In this document: positions 30,601 through 32,614 of the stretch, piece by piece
Position numbering within the stretch: the first letter of the stretch is position 1
Layout: every line of letters begins with the position of its first letter
Source of the DNA: a bacterium
Lineage (GTDB): Bacteria; Planctomycetota; Planctomycetia; Pirellulales; UBA1268
DNA: 35,127 nt
Assembly (NCBI GenBank): GCA_029978085.1
Contig: JAPOJV010000019.1
Location: forward strand, 1-35,127
Direction: 5' to 3'
Notes under the pieces: generated by a model
Database searches by the model: none
Told to the model about the DNA's origin: nothing
Seen by the model: the letters and a program-made list of their open reading frames with translations, nothing else
Program-made: the position numbers and the translations under genes

Positions 30601-31679
30601 GACGCCTCGATGGTCGTAAAGGCCGCGGCCAGGTTCGTCCGCTGGGTTTCGGTGAACAGCGTCACGGCGACCGTTTTGGCCGCCGAGGCGGCCCCTGCCG
30701 CGAAGGTGATGCCGACATCGCCCGAGCCACGGTCAGCGGCCCCGGCGAACGTGACCGCACGGAACAGGCTCTCGATGTTGGCGGCGGTGAAACTGCCCGA
30801 GCCGACCGTGATCGTGAGCGTGTTGGAGCTGGCGTTGAACGACCGCGTGTAGGCCGGCACGCCGGCCAGCGTGGCGGGCACGGCGAGCGTGTCGCCTGTC
30901 GCGGCGCCGGTGCCGATCACCACGGTGATGCTGGCGGCCGTGACGCCCGTGGCGGTGATGCCCGCATCGACCACCGTCGGGCCGCCGAAGACGGCGTGGT
31001 CGGTCGTGCCGGCTGACGCCGTGAGGCTCGCCGCCAGCGTCATGTCCCAGAGCACGTCCACGCCGGCGACCAGTCCGGGCGCGGCCACGTCGCCGATCGC
31101 GTACTCGAGGTCGAAGTCGCCGCCGAGCCGGGCCGGGCCGGTCGCGTCGATGCTCGCGGCGACGTCGAAGCCGCTGACGGCGTGGAGCGAATCGATGAGC
31201 GATGCCCCATCACCCGCCGCGATGTCGCAGCCCCAGAGATACAGGTCTGCCCCGGGGCCGGCGAGCCGGTTCCAGGCGAGGAGGGCGTCGTCGATCTCGT
31301 CGATTGTGTCGGCGGCGAATCGGCTCCCGCCGATCGTGAAGCTGCCTGGCGAGCCATGGCTGACGAGATGAATGGCGGGAGCGCCGCCGAGTTCGCCGAG
31401 CCGGCTGGCGACCGCCGAGAAGACATCGTCACCAGAGCCGACGACGAGGGTGCTGGCGTTGCCAAACGAGCTGGCGACGAGATCCGTCGCGAGACTCGAG
31501 CCATCCACCACGACGAGGGAGAGCTGGCTCCCGGCGAGCCGGGCGACGTCCTCCGGGCTGCCGAATGGCGAGGCGGTCAGGAGCTGCCGCCGCTCGAGCG
31601 ATTCGGGATTGCCCACCACCAGCCGCCCCTGGCGACGGCGGCGCAGGGCGGAATTCAGCTGCTTTTTGGACCGGCGCAT
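14589..31679 (-). CDS. Giant secreted LEPR-XLL protein with DUF4347, calcium-type repeats and beta-helix
   Basis: The product has 5,696 residues. I chose the ATG at 31679 (GGAG 6 bases upstream) because it gives the standard planctomycete leader: basic RRSKKQ and RRRRQGR, then LERRQLL at 28-34. The domains I see, in order, are as follows. DUF4347 (about 50-195) has LVSHGSPG with H108 and LWGCD with C151. A beta-sandwich, cadherin-like region spans 210-345. Repeated modules of the type 'YTVTV...SLADLV.D.N.AL' lie between 765 and 2575. EF-hand-like loops are DADENGVVDLGEE (about 2575) and DPNNDGKLRFTEI (about 3060). A cysteine pair DCGCGD is near 2300. A hemolysin-type glycine/aspartate block is at about 3210-3316. 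Ten GSGY units are at 3459-4254, long beta-strand repeats at 4340-5330 and a right-handed beta-helix at 5420-5670. The tail is Lys-rich. I count only six cysteines. It is probably a cell-surface or secreted adhesin-like protein, possibly calcium-stabilised. The ligand is unknown. Confidence 0.88.
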   Translation of the reverse strand: MRRSKKQLNSALRRRRQGRLVVGNPESLERRQLLTASPFGSPEDVARLAGSQLSLVVVDGSSLATDLVASSFGNASTLVVGSGDDVFSAVASRLGELGGAPAIHLVSHGSPGSFTIGGSRFAADTIDEIDDALLAWNRLAGPGADLYLWGCDIAAGDGASLIDSLHAVSGFDVAASIDATGPARLGGDFDLEYAIGDVAAPGLVAGVDVLWDMTLAASLTASAGTTDHAVFGGPTVVDAGITATGVTAASITVVIGTGAATGDTLAVPATLAGVPAYTRSFNASSNTLTITVGSGSFTAANIESLFRAVTFAGAADRGSGDVGITFAAGAASAAKTVAVTLFTETQRTNLAAAFTTIEASIATPIAAQTTAGQGDSTEVPFTGRTVSDLFYPATGDTDKEGKAVVDLTQAIQPYKIGTLLALGSTATDTLDAADVSPSDLVVSLSSELARLVGPAALFSPIATELNASTSSVTVTTDTIQSGDAITAVTFTLDVLATRGTDTPLDLDTVADDLGITLLSPPTVTVGGGVRYKMTVSLDLATSVVTVSFDETKTGGFGGLSFEELTTDIAIGMIGGQFVDASGSAGVLLPLDFGGNASRTVADWASATVSSFGAATGTADFTLPITAGINGTTVTTANTQVVVADTDIFDDEPPLYTTTDFDTVRWFAGLTTERVIQQLLDVGSIYGALTGSSSDLLGVTVPFVADTSLGDLFDFKSLFDAEIGSKIDIYQPILNTTGRDELLDWRLPISDDSTPVQSLFSDLRGGFAFGIVVNETWPVHTVSVEARDRNTLADLVSDINTALEALEGGSGIGITAEVVSSKLVFRATDIAVQSFAIVPVAVEAGRLAPADGEGKTVGELEPGWYTVTGTTTGAVTGTNFYGPDTPLGAAAVHAGLLANGQTGVVRVHGLTMGIALGSTRHGITSLPLLAPGSTFLVSSGEVELARLGITPLGEPLAVLETADTAGLTATLPLRATTGAASLRIGSGSGAGTVVTVAAQSNATVVQTLAAVNAALATAGVAANVQARLVTKAGVVISGDPTGTAYLQFFRPTGSAWSTLAIAPVSDGLANETVELGFLVGDIAARPRPAALRTFDDFRSDALFPGITITPVYTPPTETSPGFVTMQFAASGSGTVNRAADISFKTTPLGGVTFADDSAVSLPTTYGLNFGVRFGIGPSSPAVLVAGSAPVATGRLTADATLSLDLVMQDRYTVSVPSAWTTDNGTPQDLVSDLNRALGQATNNSDESVDLIATDRLVARYGQFSGRIELVTASRANDGAPVTIAAAALTGDLAADLDVSFTYAGRTWTVTVPAADTAVADTLQSRIGQLNTALADATPASGAGESLYDRVFFTTRSTAAGGVEVLLASVDPPAEDWPATVRLTAARSNAAVTALGFSDGGSAATSEIVARASGVTAAITQHSNGQPFATGTLDTTLPSLSGSTMLGFNAIAFGGSSGEIDATITLSVPNPVATAVALTDLAGSFTRTLTKSDGTGTASAGITLENLSASSTIAAGATIAISVPDLTDITTVVDQPLGIPVPVPFQSVADDGFTLTSDATIVFIANSATYTVTVTAAQAVGNGSFADLVADFNASLAGSGGTGGATIRRLGDPAAAAAGDVSNEFVVKAVGDRLQVFARVPAANPDYGVTQFLPTINAFGELGLQGSFGVATVADALAEALGVFDTLRFDVAAMAITELPLLNQPLAELIRLDTGLARRIDALRSANVTGPAGLAPAISRALGITADMVSVAFDGDRSAYRIDVAYDTGTAISRNLNLDLEPFFSLLGRRMPEGLGILSDGGGSSPLDIVLGGTSVLSVGIDLTDPTSPRTFLYGHDGSDDYDLDNGTSFEITLRVEGEGIAFTAGVGAFGLFIRGGTATIGGEVITVDGEEQVVGDAAVRITLTDGDPDSVFYLAPEGSELDALDAANYAAAFSGVLDVALPLFAPTEFIPLPNTPDPRVTLSISDLGGFVEASDSLVAAADAIASLVKTPSLGTVDGKDLAAWRAELDDARGAVADVLSVNVPDLSAAAEGDTPTLIDLLRDPALFLDGIDVYLGTIETALSGLSEIPLPIVSDALGTAARDVFSWRRGWLREMKAEMRGAGESIFEVTRDTIFEFLGPDGLGMLLEDNGDRTVAGMVEAASVDAVTLAFVDRSGDVLDGNVYGAHGVEFRMRLGQQLLDTGLDLDFSFDALAPLFELSLDGGLRFQLGWDISIGFGFNLDDGFYTIVDATANEAQLRFDAFLDTASRDYTVDYQSGAWVVVDGDGNVVNAPGTNSPMRALAVNRDGEDVTAGVPLPGATTGGDAEEDCGCGDRPDQADDEPIWWVVATEDEDSGDWVPATFDDWGRLVPVGDDDGFVDRLVEITAVAPATIRGDLFFLTLQATDKVRLGLRGVTAYDSLYTWGNPLIPLAPQVDADARDHATTGVNRNNELSTLFSGSISVNVLDPSAASIFNRAEVADTISGYGLADRTGKLIYPPGSARPTAVREFYEIHVLDVATTEEDDDGFIIGTPMVGVDPILIPLDALSGPLAEDLVVPVTIDGVAWLLTIPMGTTIADSKALVEELLDARLSAVIDADENGVVDLGEEPESTLVGEISFGFLADEDGAAENTDADWWIIQPPSGTRPPDAPVPTVDDWEPLRRMKDDPSKNRITFDELRFSGSSLMQVNLVARAVVNLELDLSIADSAAIPRILADLNLDWSPDARQPLPDGTPPGSGTTTVGSGINPQLGSTELDLLPEVGLSNIKLDVGSFLTDVLKPIVSELDKAFKPLDPVLDALQTRIPVLSDIAGRKIELADLLATFGGPKGKAAATLIDAIIAVRELVGVVNDVPDGVSLQLPLGRFWLPKTEQAGRYAYGEMLYDNAALGIESGDFDSNPAENPANVAAAQRALGKLEAQNADNPNYKQPGVDSKKRGGFRVPILQDPINVFKLLMGRDAVLVTYSLPEVDLSVGASFPLIKIFVLEVGLRFQIDVKAQMHFGYDTYGVRMFLDSGDIEDVFHGFYISDRAKADGSGADVDELTVEATIALYGGVDVVLAKAGIEGGFTLTATVNLNDPNNDGKLRFTEIVELISYTGNPLDIVDVTMRGEVYARYYYWVGLRIWTPWKKYTITLARGGKTFARMTLFTLVFEGSDGPPAYASKVTSIDRDGIRRPNTLLLHAGTNAPKRVSNQDPLKTKDGAERFKIWNSGSTVYVQYLNYSTTETQEFTGIDRVLFDGGIGDDELDASGLDGLPIDFVGGTGDDTVLVGSGSEARLSILDGGAGNDRIEVAGGGRFRILGGLGDDEIESGTGTVSVNGGAGGDTITTGAGSTATLIFDRQYGADTLHLSAAALVNLLDFTESSSGIAGLLSGEGSSVAAGAGNIVTFNLAAATEIRGSQQRDRFTVTDPSTRQANGGRGLVLRGGLGDDFYEIIADTFSGVSVDGITIDDTLPPLAVATAGDVTLSDGDCGHICEIAVDDPGLGYTVAPDVVIVDETGSGARAVASLDDQGRVARIIVTREGRGYTNPQVFLVNPASYSDKLVFTSTAATATLDRGGNGEAGDYRIAAGGKDFKFVGWTDVGTTRPDEFDGSEIDSVTVNLPQGVLTLAEGIDLFDTFTVNAHRMEQNARIVADTVSLTTDNGFQVRYAIDAVNNGDVTIRSTGNNLANYATSWAQADTTVASSAITGVTLTNAGNHYWFAPSITFAGGGGSGARAQATVSDGQITGITVLGGGSGYYQSPRPQVVIAPAASIQIDAMITSTNPGSAVGYGDGRGRVLLYADKGSVVTAGEVFFPFDTRAGAPRGARTVDWLDGDFRYRSMVALDDLVNPIAHPGISVGTGAEFTAILDDDGRVVGFTKVSGGSGYVFDLPPSVDIEGLATAVAIVADDGTIEGLRITYPGEGYGQAPRVTIQPNGFGRIVDFDLANPAVAADGTPLNRVHIQAAGGRLVTVAGIQIGDPSKPLKSDVETFVAQTIQAGGSISLLEKDGLRIGRDEAVDGIITSGGNVAITTFGGALELGAPVQRVDGQGRLLWQDDAKTIPIYERDANGDIVYEGGQIRVGDASVKLTADDIEVNVPLNDGLLASTGREIILQPVKVDAEIGLSGARARVEAVMADGGISSFTNVWGGRGYLTAPTVVVAPPGERAFGTATARAGAVQFVEVVFGGTNYTTAPVVTLIGGGIGGATPANPAVVEAVVGDDGSIIGFTVTSGGSGYVTAPRVDVALPGQQARVLAVLDTANPDPVSGRFAVSHFEVIQAGSNYTGTPRIEVAAPYDFTLDADEIDQFNDSFETVVIGRIEGKHLFHSPEGSFQDGLVLRAPRAGGTIDMNSLVSTGTVSIVGSGNTFHFDTAAAAVSGTAISIDDNVIVHADVSGSATATAGSIMIFGTGKGMIDGDPLGDDVADHEDLLLAAHTNVTVTGAIGSRWKLDDLTVTSATRGTVALDQSVSLTGTLDITGGAVTIGGIVDVGGDLLIDASSMVTFSDDVAVSGNIVITGATGVTFAGSLTVGGTITLVDVPGTVRFGSLVTTVGAFVVTATDKIEFLAGLLASGDVTLTSDAIDFKGGVSTVLGTTGHTLVLKPATASRSIRVGTPMGLPNNTLDISDTDLAAIAAGWKRVVIGDEVAGTGAVTVGSIGTQQGGRNSWLVNPTTIVGGSVTVAQKVDATIPAGELVLRARTGDVTVNAAINETATDRSATVSMQAAGAIAINAAVSSAQTINLTSGGTTSQTTTAPLATPHLRIDSQGAVSLLSPTNAFDLLAVVTSDDDIDIREDSGYEIGSIAGVIGIQVGTGTARLISSGRVTQAYAIDAGRLDLQGAGGQWVLTAGNTIGTLTADTGSLNVADAAQLDVASLVSSQQSGTAIMLSAPTGLSLTAAITTAGGDVVLNDAVTLTKDVTIDVADGVNTGAARFVSTVNAATAGQQALSITGNLDAAASIGGSTSPDGALKSLSVSGDSTLADGITLRTTSSQTYSGEAESTGTITIQAGSGSAVKFLGDTSLGGLVTSTADTAAYDVELTGASVTVTNAVTFSNTGTTTLGDEATDDLHFVGGVTSTAPATTKLAGTIHTTDAAGSFGRKPGGVVELTADTTVSTGTGNATFGGKVDGAHRLVVNAAGDTTFSSAVGGGTALAHLETDAPGRTLLDGGSVRTASPTSQVYNDDVLLGANTVVTATNNGAVTFAKTLTGGHSLTVNTAGTTTFGGAVSIASLETDADGTTRLGGNVTTSTAAGQVFNDAVILTANATLAAGVGAITFVRSLDGGFTLAVNTSGTTTFGGEVGDGTPLASLTTDALGTSIVTGGLVRTSGQQVWQDGVVLLNDDTAFRSVNAAITSGAATTFTSVGKTASLTAATGIGTAANPIRLALTEVTAEITGTGDIYLVGAGDLVIGAAGLRTPTGQIGLGASGDIRVPSGGRIAAGSVAGQGVSATTPIRWSLLGTGDSGPGSLRQVIDNANTTGVAGVVVFSGGANTFVVGSRLPVISTPLTIDGTGHGVVIDANRQVDAGLILQAAATGSVVRGLSLRNFTGFGITLDGVRNALIDRNTVTSLNTETSMGLYATGDLTGTRVIASTFAGGLRGALLDGARNLAFGQLGQGNLLSGNRAAPTNRNFAGTGIRAQGDCAGTVVAGNTFTQNNYGFAFIGARDLSLNGNSFSRNSIAGIYIEGDSRGSGQIASTFGRGAERNKKDIVRVRRATFGPVAVSVAAGQTGTQSKKKSK
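18918..21303 (-). repeat. Ten degenerate G-x-G-Y-x-x-x-P-x-V protein repeats within the giant gene
   Basis: In protein order the signatures are GLGYTVAPDVVI, GRGYTNPQVFL, GNHYWFAPSITF, GSGYYQSPRPQVVI, GSGYVFDLPPSVDI, GEGYGQAPRVTI, GRGYLTAPTVVV, GTNYTTAPVVTL, GSGYVTAPRVDV and GSNYTGTPRIEV. Most are preceded by a strand of the type 'GARA.A.V.DDG.I.GFTV' about 15-25 residues before, so the unit is about 40-45 residues. They come in groups of two, two, two and four, separated by other beta-rich sequence. Similar GSGY..AP.V repeats occur in phage structural and other bacterial surface proteins. Confidence 0.8.
21730..22050 (-). repeat. Hemolysin-type glycine/aspartate repeat block within the giant gene
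   Basis: Residues about 3210-3316 contain repeated nonapeptide-like units: GGIGDDELDASGL, GGTGDDTVLVGSG, DGGAGNDRIEVAGG, GGLGDDEIESGTG and GGAGGDTITTGAG. These match the RTX pattern G-G-x-G-x-D-x-[LIV] and normally form a calcium-binding parallel beta-roll. Spacing is looser than in classical RTX toxins, at about 18-24 residues between units. Confidence 0.75.
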
Positions 31680-31858
31680 CCGTGACTCCAACAGGAGAAG
31701 GCGGAGCCTCCCTGTCAATCTGGAGCAACTCTGCCACATAATCCGCTGGAAGCGTCCGCCAACGCTCCCGGCAATTAGGTAGTGTCCTGTCGGATACGGC
31801 CGGGTCAACGAACCGGTTCGAAAACCAGCCCCCGCACCCAAGTTTCCTTGCGGATCCG
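31680..31858 (-). promoter_or_regulatory. Spacer upstream of the giant gene with a 12-base perfect palindrome
   Basis: This 179-base spacer separates the pyruvyl transferase gene from the giant gene. CGAACCGGTTCG at 31809-31820 is a perfect 12-base palindrome flanked by TTTT and TTGA on the minus strand; it could be an operator. On the minus strand a TTGACC follows it closely, but no good -10 stands 16-18 bases on (the nearest candidate, CCTAAT, is too far). The ribosome binding site of the giant gene, GGAG, lies 6 bases before the start. A separate promoter for the giant gene is plausible but not proved. Confidence 0.35.
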
Positions 31859-32602
31859 TCAGCCAGCGAGGGGGCGGAAAGCCGCCTGCGGGGTGACGGC
31901 AAAGCGGCAGCCGAGGGCAGCCAGCCAGGTCTCGTGCATCGACCTGTTCTTGTGGTAGCCGTTGGCGAGGAGCGTCACGTCGCGGCCGGCGTGGAGGCCG
32001 GCAATGGCCATGTGGAGCCGGTCCGTGACGATCCGGCGATAACGGGCAGCGAGAGCGAGATAGGCGACCGGATCATGAATCCATTTTACGGGATCCCGGA
32101 ACTTCCACGGCTTCCAGCCGGTTCGCTCCCCGTCGCGGCGGAGGAAGAGGCCCAGGTCGCGGTCGGGCCGCGGCGGTGCCGGCCAGTCGAGGCCGAGGGC
32201 GAGGTCGGGGGCCAGGATGCCGGTGGGGTGGAGAGCGAGGCTGCCCCGCTCGCGAACGTGCACCCGCGTGAACCCGCGATCCTCAGGCGACGTGAACGAC
32301 TGCGGCAGGATCACCAGCGGCAGGCCGAGGGCGAGCGCCTGTGTGCGGAGGTCGTAGTTGTTGCGGTAAAGCGTGCCCATGTTGCCGCCGCCGCCAAACA
32401 CGAGCAGGTCGATGTCGGTCGGCGGCGGGGCCGTCGGATCGACGAGCCGCCACGCGATGCCAAACGTGGCGAAGAGCTGCGTCATCGCCAGCTCGATGAG
32501 GCGATCGCCGACGTTGCCGATTGGCCGGACGTATCCCACCCGTTGCCCGACGAGCGGCTCGAAGACGGTCGCAAAGGCGTCAGGCGTCAGGAGGGCGTGC
32601 AT
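31859..32602 (-). CDS. Polysaccharide pyruvyl transferase family protein
   Basis: The product has 247 residues, shorter than most members (300-400). Enzymes of this family (CsaB/WcaK type, PF04230) transfer pyruvate from phosphoenolpyruvate onto sugar residues of cell-wall or exopolysaccharide, or in some cases have other glycan roles. Family marks seen are VRPIGNVGDRLIE (25-37), the glycine motif FGGGGNMGTL (69-78), PLVILPQSF (95-103), the C-terminal VTDRLHMAIAGLHAG (about 192-206) and NGYHKNRSMHETW. The fragment between the two Rossmann-like halves is short. There is no signal peptide, so the enzyme is cytosolic. It starts 12 bases after the DUF11 gene with no Shine-Dalgarno, suggesting coupled translation, and lies upstream of the giant surface gene. 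In other bacteria pyruvylated wall glycan anchors SLH-type surface proteins; a similar link here is only a hypothesis. Confidence 0.82.
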   Translation of the reverse strand: MHALLTPDAFATVFEPLVGQRVGYVRPIGNVGDRLIELAMTQLFATFGIAWRLVDPTAPPPTDIDLLVFGGGGNMGTLYRNNYDLRTQALALGLPLVILPQSFTSPEDRGFTRVHVRERGSLALHPTGILAPDLALGLDWPAPPRPDRDLGLFLRRDGERTGWKPWKFRDPVKWIHDPVAYLALAARYRRIVTDRLHMAIAGLHAGRDVTLLANGYHKNRSMHETWLAALGCRFAVTPQAAFRPLAG

Positions 32603-32614
32603 CGGGGGGCTGGT

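Noticed and set aside
31680-31841. Longer start for the giant protein at 31841
   Set aside because: The extra 54 residues lack family similarity and a ribosome binding site; the ATG at 31679 has GGAG and gives the standard leader.
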